A stretch of DNA of 64,000 nucleotides, taken from Panax quinquefolius. Its lineage: Eukaryota > Streptophyta > Magnoliopsida > Apiales > Araliaceae. The notes beneath the pieces are model-generated. The model had not been told where the DNA came from. It made no database searches and saw nothing but the letters and a program-made list of their open reading frames with translations. Location of the stretch: positions 87,039,043 to 87,103,042 of the forward strand of contig CM035166.1 in NCBI GenBank assembly GCA_020205615.1. Reading direction: 5' to 3'. The position numbers and the translations under genes are program-made. Position 1 is the first letter of the stretch. Every line of letters begins with the position of its first letter. Positions 1 through 10,563 of the stretch are shown here, in pieces.

Positions 1-142
1 AGCTTGAAAGTTGATTCAACTCTCAGAGGATGCTGAGGATTCCTCCATGTGGGCCTATCTCCTACATAGGCTCTCAGAAGTGCCACGTCATCAGGGCTTG
101 CTTCTAGGTTTTTGTAGATTACGGGTTCAGCTCTAACACAAT
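1..142 (-). CDS. Thioredoxin-like protein Clot, exon 2 (3' part off window)
   Basis: Second coding exon of a Clot (TRP14/TXNDC17-type thioredoxin-like) gene, running off the left edge. Reading leftwards from base 142, after an AG acceptor at 144-143, the frame gives CVRAEPVIYKNLEASPDD, then VALLRAYVGDRPTWRNPQHP and RVESTFKL. This is the middle of the Clot fold, following the WCPDC redox motif. The first Asp codon is split: its G ends exon 1 (base 2412) and its AT opens this exon, so the frame is kept. The family is a small cytosolic disulfide reductase of about 130 residues; I infer the same role here. No stop or frameshift is visible, so the gene looks intact as far as it can be seen. The C-terminal part (roughly 35-40 residues expected) lies outside the window. 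Confidence 0.93.
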
Positions 143-597
143 CTGAAAACAGTAGTGAAATAATAAACATATACACGCATCAAACAAAGTTGAGGAAGGG
201 AAAACAAATAACTGAAGTTCAAAACCTCCAACAAATCAAAGCTCAGTAATAGTAGATCGAAAAATCATCTTCATTTGCTGTAGAAATATTCAAATGACTT
301 CTATTCGAACCAACTGCCTTGTACAATAATACAAACACCAAAATATGTTGGGTTCAGTAATTGAAAATTATTTCCTCCGCTAAGACGTGATTCAACTAAT
401 ATATTCTAATACAGTAATAATAATAATTAAGGTATTGTTCATGCAAAATAAAGAATTGCATGGGTGTAAATTTCTTATATGCAGCGCTCCTACATATTCT
501 GATGTTTGTTTCTATTACAAATGAGGTTGAGAGAAGACTAATAATCCATTCCGAAGCTGACAAAACAAACACATTATTATTTTTTAAACGAGACATT

Positions 598-793
598 GTG
601 TTTGATTGTATCTTAATAGTTTACCTCTTAATGCATCTTAACAACCCACATATTTGTATTAAGAGTTCATTTGAATAGTTTAGACTCATATTTGTATCTT
701 TACTATTAAGAGAACCTCTTAATACAAAGATGTGAGTTGTTTAGATATATTAAGAGGTGAACTGTTAAGATGCATTAAGATGCAATCAAACAC
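598..793. mobile_element. Foldback MITE in the Clot intron
   Basis: A 196-base element whose two halves are near-complementary. The left end GTGTTTGATTGTATCTTAA pairs with the right end TTAAGATGCAATCAAACAC, and the arms continue with CTCTTAATGCATCTTAAC and TTTGTATTAAGAG in mirror positions. There is no coding capacity. I could not find a convincing target-site duplication, so the superfamily is undecided. Confidence 0.75.
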
Positions 794-1465
794 CACCACA
801 AGTCCATTCACAGGCTTTAAACCCGCAAACAAACATAGCCTAGTAGAATGATCAAACAATTTAAACCAATGACATGACTAAATCCATCCTTTCCATAAGA
901 ACATACACTAACAATTGAAATAACCAATCTCGAATCAAAACCCAAAACTACATCAAATTCTCTTACTCTCCTAGTTACTAAATAGAGATCTATGCTATCT
1001 TGAATATACTGTTTTCGTCAACATAACAATAGAAAACATATTTAAAAGCAATAGAAGCACCAAATCCTAAATAAGATAGGGTATCTTAATACGAGAAGTA
1101 ATATGCGAAGTAGTCCAACATACTCCTCAACTTTGTCAAATTTTTCACACTAAAATAAAGTGTCCAACACCTATACCATTGTCTGAGTGTCGTGTTTCGA
1201 ACATACGTATGTTACGGTAAAGTGAAGAGTCCATGTAATAAGCTGATGGCTTCATTAGAAATTTTGGATAAGGAAGTAATGCTTCGTGACATCCTACCAC
1301 TCGTGCCTCGTGGTTTATGATGTTTCTTTGCATAAGAGAAAGCAAGTTGAGCTCTACGTGTTTTTCAATTTTTAGGGATTTTATTTTATCAGCGCTTGGA
1401 TAAGTCGAAAGATATTGATAAGAAAGCTACTGATAAAAGAGTTAGAACTTGAGGAGGTGTTAATA

Positions 1466-1685
1466 CTATTCCCTCTGTTCCGAAATATAAGATCAAGTTT
1501 GACTTTTCAAAGTCATCTGAAGATGTTTTCCAAATTCAAATTTGACGTAATTCAGTTAACCTTTTTAAAAATAATAAATCTTAAAATTAGAAGTAAATTT
1601 GAATAGTTTATAATTTTCATAATTGTATTGACTTCTGAATTTGAAAATATCTCAAAACTTCTAAAAATCAATATTGAGGGAGTGC
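1466..1685. mobile_element. Stowaway-like MITE in the Clot intron
   Basis: About 220 bases, non-coding and AT-rich inside. The left terminus carries TTCCCTCTGTTCCGAAATA and the right terminus, reversed, GCACTCCCTCAATATTGA. TA dinucleotides flank both ends (1464-1465 and 1686-1687). The CTCCCTC(C/T)GTTCCG terminal motif and TA target are typical of Stowaway (Tc1/Mariner-derived) MITEs. The terminal repeats are imperfect, which suggests an old copy. Confidence 0.7.
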
Positions 1686-1985
1686 TATTATATTATATTA
1701 CCCAGTAGGATTATCTTGGTACCAAGTTGAAAACTTTCCCAATACACATACTTGGTCACCAAGTATATTCGACCTATAGATAAAAGGTCTTTTCTCTCTT
1801 TGTAAACACAGGCCATTTTAATATATATTCATATTACATATTTAACTTTAATAAACATTAATGCTTACAATCTGGTGACTAAGCATTTTCCACTTTTCCT
1901 AAATCAAATTGGTTTTCAATTGTAAGCCAAAAACCTAACGAATTTACAACTTGTTAAACTCCAACAACATTCTTATCCATGGCCA

Positions 1986-2024
1986 ACTCCCACCTCCCAC
2001 CTCCCACCTCCCACCTCCCCACCT
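1986..2024. repeat. CCACCTC microsatellite
   Basis: About five tandem copies of a 7-base unit CCCACCT, the last with an extra C, inside the Clot intron. Confidence 0.85.
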
Positions 2025-2411
2025 CATATGAAATTTGCAATACTCAACAAAAGCACAAAAAAGTCGAATGATTGTGAGCAAATGACTTTAATTTTTTTTC
2101 TCAATTTTACATGCTCTATGCAAAATAAATAAGGGGTATAATTGTACACATTTCATGACATCATTACAGTAAATTCAAATATTAAAAGCTATGTATATAT
2201 ATAGAAGCGCCGGATAAAGAAAACCCATTAAAATGGCACAGCCAAATACCCAATTCATATCCAATCCTATCTTATAGTATTGCAACACACCCAATTCATA
2301 TTCAATCGTATTACAAATAGCCGACAGAAAAGTATAGTATATTACAACATAGAACATGGATAAAAGGGTATATGGTAAAATTAAATGATGAATAACATAT
2401 ATTAAATTTAC

Positions 2412-2556
2412 CAGGGCACCAGCTGCGGGAGGTAGATGGGTCAATATCAGCCAAGAAGAGAATAAAATTAGCTTTGTTCTTTGGCGCTTCCGATTTGAAC
2501 TTCTCGAAAACCCCATCAAAGCTTGAAATGGTCGCTTCCAATACATTCAACGGCAT
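2412..2556 (-). CDS. Thioredoxin-like protein Clot, exon 1
   Basis: First coding exon of the same gene: 48 codons plus one base. It starts MPLNVLEATISSFDGVFEKF and ends FLADIDPSTSRSWCP, followed by G|GTAAAT, a good donor with GT at 2411-2410. Joined to exon 2 it completes the active-site motif WCPDC, typical of Clot/TRP14 proteins, so the redox motif is split by the intron. I chose the ATG at 2556 because it gives the family's usual N-terminal length. The frame stays open for 52 more codons to an ATG at 2712, but that stretch resembles nothing I recognise and is probably 5' UTR. An alternative N-terminal extension cannot be excluded. Confidence 0.92.
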
Positions 2557-2891
2557 CTTCACAAGATGGGTTTCGATGAATTTTGGGTTTAGGGAAGCAG
2601 ATGATATGGTGCGCATTCCAATTTCTAACAATTTGGAATTATCCAATGTACCCTTGTCATCCCTAATCACATGCAATGCACGTGCTATGTGTTTTAAACT
2701 ATTTTTTTTCATTCTAATTTTTTGGATGAAGTTTTTTTATAGGGATTTCTCCCATCAAATTCACATCTTTTCCAATTTTTGTCCTTGAAACAGTATGAAA
2801 AGAGTAAAATATATTATAAAAAAAATGAATATATTACAATTGTAGGAAAAATTTTGATTTTTTTTGGACATGAGAGTTTTTTTTTTGGGAT
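2557..2891 (-). promoter_or_regulatory. Clot 5' flank / probable 5' UTR and promoter
   Basis: 335 bases between the Clot start codon and the first LTR copy. It should contain the 5' UTR and core promoter by position, but I see no clear TATA box. The frame upstream of 2556 is open to 2712. A retrotransposon LTR therefore begins only about 330 bases upstream of the Clot start codon. Confidence 0.45.
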
Positions 2892-3116
2892 TGCAAGTAA
2901 CTGAGAACTAGAATAAGTATTTTGAGAAGAATTAAGAAAGAATTTGGGGAAGAAGAAGACAGAGACTGGAAATTGGGAGAGAAAATCGTACAGAGAGAAA
3001 GAGAAACTTCACATTTATTTTCATTATCCAAATAGAATTACAACTCAGCTATATATCTACTTAGAATACCACTATTACCATTATGCTCCCACTAATTCTT
3101 ATATATATTTTTATAT
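2892..3116 (-). mobile_element. Truncated tandem LTR copy of element A family
   Basis: This matches the LTR at 3117-3363 nearly base for base from AACTAGAATAAGTATTTTGA to CTAATTCTTATAT, but lacks its last 20 or so bases (TCCTTACCTATTCTTTACA). It begins TTGCAAG where the intact copies have TTGTAAGG. The two LTRs lie directly head to tail with nothing between them, as expected from unequal recombination or from insertion of one family member into the end of another. Confidence 0.8.
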
Positions 3117-3363
3117 TGTAAGGAAGAGAGAACTAGAATAAGTATTTTGAGAAGAATTAAAAAAGAATTCGGGGAAGAAGAAGACAGAGACTGAAAATTG
3201 GGAGAGAAAATCGTACAGAGAGAAAGAGAAACTTCACATTCATTTTCATTATCCAAATAGAATTACAACTTAGCTATATAACTACTTAGAATACCACTAT
3301 TACGTACCATTATGCCCCCACTAATTCTTATATTTATTTTTATATCCTTACCTATTCTTTACA
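3117..3363 (-). repeat. 3' LTR of element A
   Basis: 247 bases; in element orientation it runs TGTAAAGAATAGG...CCTTACA. It is preceded, in element orientation, by the purine-rich tract GAGGAGCAAGGA. It is nearly identical to 5737-5987. Confidence 0.85.
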
Positions 3364-3438
3364 TTCCTTGCTCCTCAAAAACATCCTTGCCCTCAAGGGT
3401 GATCAACAAGGAACTAAAAAGATGCAAACAATTATCAA

Positions 3439-3729
3439 CTAAACAGTCCAGCAGAGAAAAAATATTAAAAATTCCTTTGTCTTGAACTCGTTGTCTGATT
3501 TTGTCGTGTTGATAAAATCAGCATGACAATTGTTGTTGGTTCTAGCAGGACATTTGACCACAGAAAAATTGCTCACATCATTGTTGAGGAAAAATTTCCA
3601 AACAAGTAGGCAACCCAAATTGTCTATATGCAATTCCAAAATAATAACCAGAAGTTGCAAAGCTTTCTTTAGAGTTCCCTGGCACCATAAACCAATCCTA
3701 AAAAAATTTCCATCGAGGCAATTCGTCAA
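3439..3729 (-). CDS. Unrecognised ORF near 3' end of element A
   Basis: A 96-codon open frame on the element's coding strand, containing FFRIGLWCQGTLKKALQLL and CPARTNNNC. I do not recognise a gag, pol or envelope domain. It sits in a different frame from the long ORF upstream of it, so it may be the shifted continuation of that protein or chance. Low confidence that it was ever a separate gene. Confidence 0.3.
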   Translation of the reverse strand: MTNCLDGNFFRIGLWCQGTLKKALQLLVIILELHIDNLGCLLVWKFFLNNDVSNFSVVKCPARTNNNCHADFINTTKSDNEFKTKEFLIFFLCWTV

Positions 3730-3923
3730 AACTCCACCATGAATACTCCATCACCACGTCTTTCCTTATTTTCCCACATTGAGCATAACCTGTATAGAAA
3801 AAGGAGCAACTCAAAGAGCAAAATGACAATACATTTGGTTCTTCAAACCAAATATAATGAAATTCCTCACCACCACGAATTCGAAAACAATGGCGCCCGC
3901 CTTCCACAATAACTTTGATTTTA

Positions 3924-5189
3924 CTACCTTCCATGCAATATGATTCCACCGAGGCATTTCAAATAACAACTTTTGCACAAAAATGCAAAGACACTAATGT
4001 AGATAACTCGAAATACCCTACCATGGTTTGTAACAATAAACTCCACCAAGAATGACAATGAGTCGATTGCCAGTGTCCCTAACCCTCTATTCAGTCCTTT
4101 GCACAAAGTGGTACTAGCAGTGAATTTAAGCACAAAAAAAACAGTCATGACATCCCAAGTGGACACCTTAACTAGTTCAATTTGAAGCAAGGTAAACACC
4201 TCGAAGTTGGCTCGAGTGAAGGGCAGACTATTACCAAGTATGAATAACACATCTTTTTCTAGCACTTCATGTACTTTATTGAACTCATTTTCGACATTAG
4301 GGTAGCATTTTACTTTCTCATCGCGTAAACAAGCTATAAAAATAATTTTGAATGTCTTGCAATGGTTTGATCCCTCTAGCGTAACCACACAAACATTAGA
4401 AACATTAACACCGCCAACCAGAAAATTAGATTTTTCATCACTAGATTGAGAATTTTCAATAAATTTCTTCAATGTTACCAGTATTGTTTTGGGAGCAGCA
4501 TGATCTTGGGCCGAAGAAACCCCGAAATTTGTTTCTTGAGATGACTGTTTTGGAAATTCACCATTACAAACTTCAATCGGTTGTTGTGAAAGACCTACAT
4601 TACTTCCCAGTTCAGACCTTAGATCAACAATACCATCTGTAAAGGCTAGATGCTTGTTTACATTTGAGATTCCGGTGACTTGTAGTTTTAGTCCAACATC
4701 AAAAGGCTCAAGAGGATAAACTATTTTGTTGGTACCATGTAACTTGATTATATCCATGGTAATCATTATTAAATCCGAGTCATCCACAATGCAACCAATT
4801 TTTCCAGCAAACAAAGGCACATTATGAGCATTCCTCAATTGGCTTTTATAAACATATTTAGTTTGTAATGATTCCACCAAACCTTACGGTGGCACCAACT
4901 CTGAAATTTTCCCATTTATTTACAGCAAGCCAAATGGTGCGAAATTGTTTAGCTTGATATTTGTCGGTTGAGGCGATTCGACACCCACCAATAGCTCGTG
5001 GTTATGAGAACCATTACATATCCCATCATCCGCACTCAAAGCCTTTATATGCATAGTCCTAGTTTTACCCCTACTATCATTATACATCGGCTTGTTCAAA
5101 TTATTTTCAACACATAAACAATGATCATATTGACTTAAGACAGCAATGAGAACACTCCAAAATGACATTTCATTGAATACCTTGCACAC
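3924..5189 (-). pseudogene. Unrecognised long ORF of element A (decayed)
   Basis: One reading frame stays open for about 420 codons, interrupted only by two nearby stops (TAA at 4922-4920 and a second TAA about 33 bases further along). The downstream part alone is 318 codons. The sequence is mixed hydrophobic/polar (IGCIVDDSDLIMITMD, LFILGNSLPFTRANFEVFTL, TLCKGLNRGLGTLAIDSLSF). It has no CCHC knuckle, no DTG protease motif, no F/YxDD and no HHCC, so it is not ordinary gag or pol. Its length on the element's coding strand suggests a real former product, either captured host sequence or an undescribed element protein. Confidence 0.5.
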
Positions 5190-5484
5190 AACATCAATTT
5201 CTTTTTTATTTGCAAAGCGCCGCCTTCCATAGTGTTTGTTGCCAAGTTAGAGATGAGAATTCACATTTTGTAATAGAAGTTACCTTGTTACGAATTGATT
5301 CAATACAAACTTGATTGACGAGTGAGATTGGGTTTTCAATTCAGCGGAAAATCCTCATGACCTCGATCTCGAGAACAATCGAACCAACATTTTGTTAGAT
5401 CTGCAATTGTGTTTGAAGGCTTTCTTCCTCCTTAAAATCCAGATCCACATCATCTTCATCATTAATGTCTTGGTATCTTTGAAT

Positions 5485-5703
5485 TTAAGGAATTTGTTGT
5501 TTCACATAAGCAATCCTCCTCTTGGTATAGCCACAAATAAGCACTTTTCGATCATGCTTTGGAATGGAAGCTCTTAAGTCATCAAATTTCTTCATAACCT
5601 GCTTGAACTCTTCATCCATATAACTCTGCAGTCCTTTCATCAATTCTCGAATTTTCTCAAAATTATTTTCTAGGGTTGCACAATTGTGATTTTCTGCTGT
5701 CAT
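5485..5703 (-). CDS. Short gag-like leader ORF of element A
   Basis: The ATG at 5703 lies about 20 bases after the primer site, the usual place for a retrotransposon gag start. The 72 residues begin MTAENHNCATLENNFEK and continue as an amphipathic helix (KIRELMKGLQSYMDEEF), like the N-terminus of Ty3-type gag proteins with an MTAE.../coiled start. It then stops. This is probably the truncated N-terminus of the ancestral gag. Confidence 0.5.
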   Translation of the reverse strand: MTAENHNCATLENNFEKIRELMKGLQSYMDEEFKQVMKKFDDLRASIPKHDRKVLICGYTKRRIAYVKQQIP

Positions 5704-5722
5704 TATGGTTGGGATCGAAATG

Positions 5723-5736
5723 GCTCTGATACCAAT
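5723..5736 (-). promoter_or_regulatory. Primer binding site of element A
   Basis: In element orientation TTGGTATCAGAGCCA follows directly on the LTR end CCTTACAA. This is the usual plant Ty3 primer site, complementary to the 3' end of initiator methionine tRNA. Confidence 0.8.
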
Positions 5737-5987
5737 TGTAAGGAGCAGAGAGAACTAGAATAAGTATTTTGAGAAGAATTAAGAAAGAATTTGGGGAAGA
5801 AGAAAGGCAATGATATTTGGAAATTGGGAGAGAAAATAATCGTCTGAGAGAAAAGAGAAACTTCACATTCATTTTCATTATCCAAATAGAATTACAACTC
5901 ATTTATATATCTACTTAGAATACCACTATTATCATAATGCCTCCACTAATTCTTATATTTATTTTATATCCTTACCTATTCCTTACA
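5737..5987 (-). repeat. 5' LTR of element A
   Basis: 251 bases, TGTAAGGAATAGG...CTCCTTACA in element orientation, nearly identical to 3117-3363. Only 29 bases separate it from the next element (A2). Confidence 0.85.
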
Positions 5988-6016
5988 ACCTTACGAAAGA
6001 TTTTGTAGAGGTATGT

Positions 6017-8688
6017 TGTGCCCCCAAAATTAGGTATACATCACCCATCTTGAGTCGCCGGATATATGGTGCAAATTCAAATACAACTTAATAATACAAC
6101 TATAGTGTATGCAATCGACAAAACATAAGCTGTGAGTTTGAATACAAATATTGTCTACTAGAGTATACAAACTCGAAAGGAGTCTTCATTACAATTATTA
6201 TCACACTATTTCACGAATAGTGAGGACTACTAATGCACCGTCTAGGACCATCACTCTGTTCTCAACTAGTCCCAACTATATTCTCATTTCACTTCACAAA
6301 ACGATTGAAAGAAAGGGTGAGCTCAACTAGCCCGATAAAAATATTATGACTAAGATAATGCGAGAATAATTTATCGTTAGCCTTGACGATGTTAAAGCGA
6401 TAAAATATAATAACTATCAAGTTTAAGCTGCGGTGAAACAAGCGATCCATTAGAAGAAATCAGTAGAGAATAAAATCTACTATCTTACATGATTTAAAAG
6501 TTTTCATCACTTTTATCGCGGGGACTCGACAATAAATAATCCACATCATCGAATCACCCTGCACTTCTGACCCGAGGATATTCTTTAGTATCACGACCAC
6601 GAATTATCCATGCACTACTGACTAAAGATAATCATGTTTTCATCAACGGTCTGATCATGCCATAAAACAATTCATCTTTGCACTTTCTGACGAAAGAGAA
6701 TCCATAGCCATAATCATACCAAAAGCGTCCATCAATGCACTACGGACGATGAGGACTTTTTCCACATCATTTGTAACATTACGGTTATGATTATCTTAGA
6801 ATAATCCACAGTCGTAATCATACCAAGTCCATCTATCTTTCTGAACCCACGAGATGACTTTCAACAAAATATAAACATGAGGATGATGACAATGATATAA
6901 AAATTGATAAAACAAGTTCAAGAATTAATTTATCCGAGGAACCGATAACGTCAATTGTCGACATGATCTTTGCTTTGTAGAGTAAAATTCAAGAATGCTC
7001 GAAGAATATTTCCATGAAAAGATCTTTGGATGAAGCGCAAATATCGAGGATATTCCACTAATTTCATGGAGTATAGAAGTCAAAACTTTAACCAATGAGT
7101 ATAATAAAGAATGGAATAACAAAAGAAATCACCGTGCATGCGATACTTAGCAGCAGGAGAGTTATTCAACGAATAATAAATAACGAGAACCGGTCAATAA
7201 AAATACATAAGCGAGGATATTCAATAGAATAATAAAGAATGGAATAACAACGAAATCACCATGCATGCGGTGCTTAGCGATAGGCGAGTTATTCAACGAG
7301 AATAATAATAAGGGAATGAGAATCGGTCCGTGAAAACGCTTGCGTGATGATATTCCAGAATGAATAATAATAAAGATGGAATAAAAATAAAGCGTATGCA
7401 TTCAACGATATATTCAACGAGAATAATAATAAAGAATAATAATCAAGTCGGAATCAAGCGTACGTAAAGCGCTGAATAGGATATTCAACGAGAATAATAA
7501 AAAATGGAATAATAGAAGAATGTCACCAAGTATAGGGTATCCAGCGTATCTGAGTTATTCCAGCAATGAATAATAAAGAATGGAATAACATAAGTTCTCT
7601 TCATGAATAAGAAAAAAAAGAATACCCCTTACGAGTATAACAAATAATATTCCCTACCTTAGAAAGAAAATCTTTGGATATAGAAGTAGTGAAGTGAGAA
7701 ACACTTTTCTTCTTTCTCTCTATAGTTTCTCTCTCTACAGTTTTCGGTGAATTAAGTAAGAAATAATGAAGGAATGAGCTTATTTATAGAAAAATGGATT
7801 ACATAGTAACTAACTAATTCATGAGCGGTCCAGTTGATTTACTTTAATCGACGGTCCATATTTAAAGCAAAATCTTTTAAATAAAATATAATATATTCTA
7901 TTTATAATCTAATAAAACAAATAACTTTATAAAAGATTTTACTATGCAAAAACTTATCTGCGAGCACTTATGCAAATACTATGCATAATAAAATATAATA
8001 TATTCTAATTATTGTCTAATAAAATAGATAACTTTATAAAAGTATTACATTTTATATAAAAAGATTTTACTATATATAATACTATCTGAGATCTTATGCA
8101 ACACTATATGCATAATAAAATATAATATATTCTATTTATAGAATAACTTTATAAAAGTATTTTTTTATATAAAAAGATTTTACTATACAAAATACTATGC
8201 AACACTATCGTAATAATAATATAATATATTATATTTATATATAGAATAACTAACTTTATAAAAGTATTACATTTTATTACATTAATAATACCAATAAAAC
8301 AAAAGCGGTGACTTATCACATAAGCATCGATAATCAATATCGTGTGTCTACTTATGCAACCCACACGTATTCTTGTACTTTTACTACTTAGGTAGTTCAA
8401 CATTATAATGGTAAAACTTAGTCGTTATTTTCATAAAATATTTTTTGTCGTTTTCTCGATCAAATGAATAATTACATTGCGGGGTCCACCAATGATTGTC
8501 TTGTCGTACGGGATATTCCCAAACAAAAAAATATTCCCACCCAATCGAATATTATATAACAACTTGCATACTTTTGCAAAATTTATAAATACTACCCACA
8601 ACTATAACATTATCTCAAATCCACACCATAATATTCAAAAAATTATTTAGAGAAAATTAAATATTTATTCATAAAATCACGGGTCTCA
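6017..8688 (-). repeat. 3' LTR of A2
   Basis: About 2.67 kb; plus-strand left end TGTGCCCCCAAAATTAGG (normally TGTGACGCCCCC, so two bases are lost), right end GGGTCTCA. It contains the family's internal sub-repeats: degenerate ~60-base units around GCACTACGGGCC at about 6540-6850, and ~65-base units built on AATAATAAAGAATGGAATAAC at about 7090-7600. A reverse TATA (TTATTTATAG) lies near 7781, and AT-rich sequence with repeated ATAAAATATAATATATTC follows at 7870-8260. Confidence 0.85.
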
Positions 8689-9095
8689 TAATCTCCCCTC
8701 CTTATGGAATTTAAGCCCTCGAAATTTACGTGCGTACACAGGTATCTTAGAAGAGGTGAGGATACCTCGACTTCATTTCAAATTCTAACTCTTGAGGTAT
8801 AACCTTTGAGTGTTGAATACGATTATTCTTATCCAAGATTTTAACACGTATCTCCTCAAGCGTTAAATCATCCGCTATCTCGTCCGGTTCTAAATTAATA
8901 ATGTGGTTGAATTAGTCCACATATTTATATAACATCGATCGTTAAAAAAAATGTTATGAACACGCGACATACTTGGCGGTAAAAGCGAGTCTATAAGCCG
9001 CGTTCCTACTTCGATCGAGGATTTCAAATGGGCGATTAAATCGAGGGTTGAGATTTCCTCTCTTCGTCGATTCTTGCTTCTAGAATAATGCCCTC
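8689..9095 (-). pseudogene. A2 polypurine tract and integrase C-terminus/chromodomain remnant
   Basis: Directly inside the 3' LTR is the purine tract (AAGGAGGGGAGAT in element orientation). Then comes sequence matching the end of F's pol (53600-54000), including LEPDEIADDL and the AAYRLA segment of the integrase C-terminal region. The chromodomain core residues seen in F (VLWRNHDVEEMT) are deleted here, and frames are broken. Confidence 0.7.
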
Positions 9096-9420
9096 TTGAA
9101 CCTTCTTCTTCACATTCATCGACTCTGGGTGTAGCTTGGCGGCTTTTAACTTTATCGATTTAACTTCTATCGATTAAATCTTCGATTCTACTTCTTTATA
9201 TATCTTTATCTTCATGTGGGTTTTATATTCATCGCACTTATAAATCATCGATCTTCTACTCAACGTATTATTTCTACCATGTTCATTTTTTTCCCGATGA
9301 TATTGAATGATACGATCGTAATCTTCAATATTTCGAGCCAGCGTCTTTGGCGCGTATATATATTCGTTTTAGTTGAAGAAATATTTGAGGTTTTAAGAAA
9401 TGGGTTTTGTCTTTGAGGTC
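9096..9420 (-). pseudogene. A2 RNase H / linker remnants
   Basis: Short segments match B at about 17310-17690: the linker after RNase H and the RNase H part around the Ty3 [10 protein letters not shown] region. They are joined with deletions to the protease/RT boundary (the counterpart of B 18770-18860). The whole RT is missing between them. Confidence 0.65.
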
Positions 9421-10140
9421 AATACAAAATTTGATTTCATGCTCTAGGGGGTAGGCTAAGAAGTCTTCAAGAATACGTCGGAAATTTATTAACAATAGAA
9501 ATATCATTCAAAACTATGACCCTCATCCAAGACTTGGATAATACGTCACATTGATACCTATCGACTTGCCATCGTCATTCACGACGTCGCCTCTGAAAGT
9601 TTGGCTTGGTGCATTCCACACAAGAAAGTCGACAACGAAAGGATCCAGGGGCTCTTTACTTATGACTTGATATGACAATGATTGACTTTAGTGGTTTGGT
9701 TGCTTGAATTAGCATAACAGTTGGTTAGGAATATGAAAGCTAACAACCTTCTGAAAAAGCATGATGAGTAGTTAACCAATCGATTTCTAAAAATTGCATC
9801 AAAGGCAAGTATTTTCAAAGAGATAAGATTGACGGAGTAGCGTGAAAGTGTCGATTTGAATCAACAAGATTTATAAATAGTGGAGGTAGTAACGAAGGTT
9901 TCTACTAACGAAGTTTCAACGATAAGTCAAAGTCTAACTTCTCGGGAGTTAAATTTAAGCGTTGGCGCAAGCAAGAGAGATAAAGAATAGGTAGAACACA
10001 TTATCGAATAAGGTATAGACTTACGTGAATTTATAATTAACTAACTTGATAACCGTTCGATTCCTCGTCACGAAAAAAATGCTCTCCCTTAAACTCTACA
10101 AATTTGACTTGTTGGGACGGTCTTTGGTGTCGTCATTACC
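9420..10140 (-). pseudogene. A2 protease region remnant
   Basis: In several frames this matches the B and F protease domain: SLKILAFDAI (from the SLKILAFDVILGIDW core), VETSLVETF (SVETPLGETF in F) and FCIDLK at the RT border. The DTGS active-site segment is not recognisable, and stops and frameshifts are frequent. Confidence 0.65.
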
Positions 10141-10154
10141 ACTTTGAATTAACT

Positions 10155-10361
10155 TTACGCTATAGGGCATATTCCACCCTCAAATGCTTCGTCGTACTCT
10201 TGCTCCATGATCTGAATCATTAGCCTTGATCCATATCGAATTGGGGTTGGCCATGTATAGGGTAATTGAAAACTTCGATGATGGGTTCTCCCAATTCTTT
10301 GTCGAAAAAAGAAATACATATCATCTATTTTAGCTTTCTTGGATCGGACTTCTCTTTCCAC
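10155..10361 (-). CDS. A2 insert ORF, second part (unknown)
   Basis: A 68-codon open frame containing MIQIMEQEYDEAFEGGICPI. An adjacent frame gives KELGEPIIEVFNYPIHGQPQ, suggesting one longer acidic protein now split by a frameshift. It lies between gag N-terminus and protease in element order, where B, D and F have the gag core. I recognise no domain. Confidence 0.35.
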   Translation of the reverse strand: MEREVRSKKAKIDDMYFFFRQRIGRTHHRSFQLPYTWPTPIRYGSRLMIQIMEQEYDEAFEGGICPIA

Positions 10362-10563
10362 AATATCAGCAGCGTCGTGTGGCTTTTACCCATGCATCTT
10401 TCATTCTCACTCGTTCGGTTGTTTCTTCTTTTAGTTGCTCCTTGACATTTGAATTCTCGATTCGACTTTAATATCGTATACTCTCTGCCCAAAGCGCTCT
10501 GTTCATTATCGCACATCGGGTAATACAATTTTGAATTGTTACATTCCTTTGCTCCATGACCAG

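Larger units (their letters stand above)
143..2411 (-). other. Intron 1 of the Clot gene
   Basis: A 2,269-base intron with GT (2411-2410) and AG (144-143) borders that preserve the split Asp codon. It is AT-rich, contains two MITE-like elements and a CCACCTC microsatellite, and shows no other coding signal. Open frames in it, such as the extension of exon 1 past SWCP, are intron translation. A short diverged duplication of an AATTCATAT/CAATC motif lies at about 2253-2312. Confidence 0.85.
3117..5987 (-). mobile_element. LTR retrotransposon A, small and non-autonomous-looking
   Basis: A 2.87-kb element, minus orientation, with two LTRs of about 250 bases, a primer site next to the right-hand LTR and a purine tract next to the left-hand LTR. 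The 2.37-kb interior has no recognisable RT, RNase H, integrase or protease. It has several open frames of unknown origin, so the element probably depended on enzymes of an autonomous relative. No matching target duplication was found (left flank TTATA, right flank ACCTT), consistent with the disturbed tandem-LTR left side. Confidence 0.8.

Noticed and set aside
2175..2546. Open frame with hydrophobic stretches on the minus strand over Clot exon 1
   Set aside because: It overlaps Clot exon 1 in another frame and then translates intron sequence; no support as a gene.
5988..6016. Search for a TSD of element A in the gap before A2
   Set aside because: ACCTT on the right has no match at 3112-3116 or 2887-2891; the left side is rearranged.
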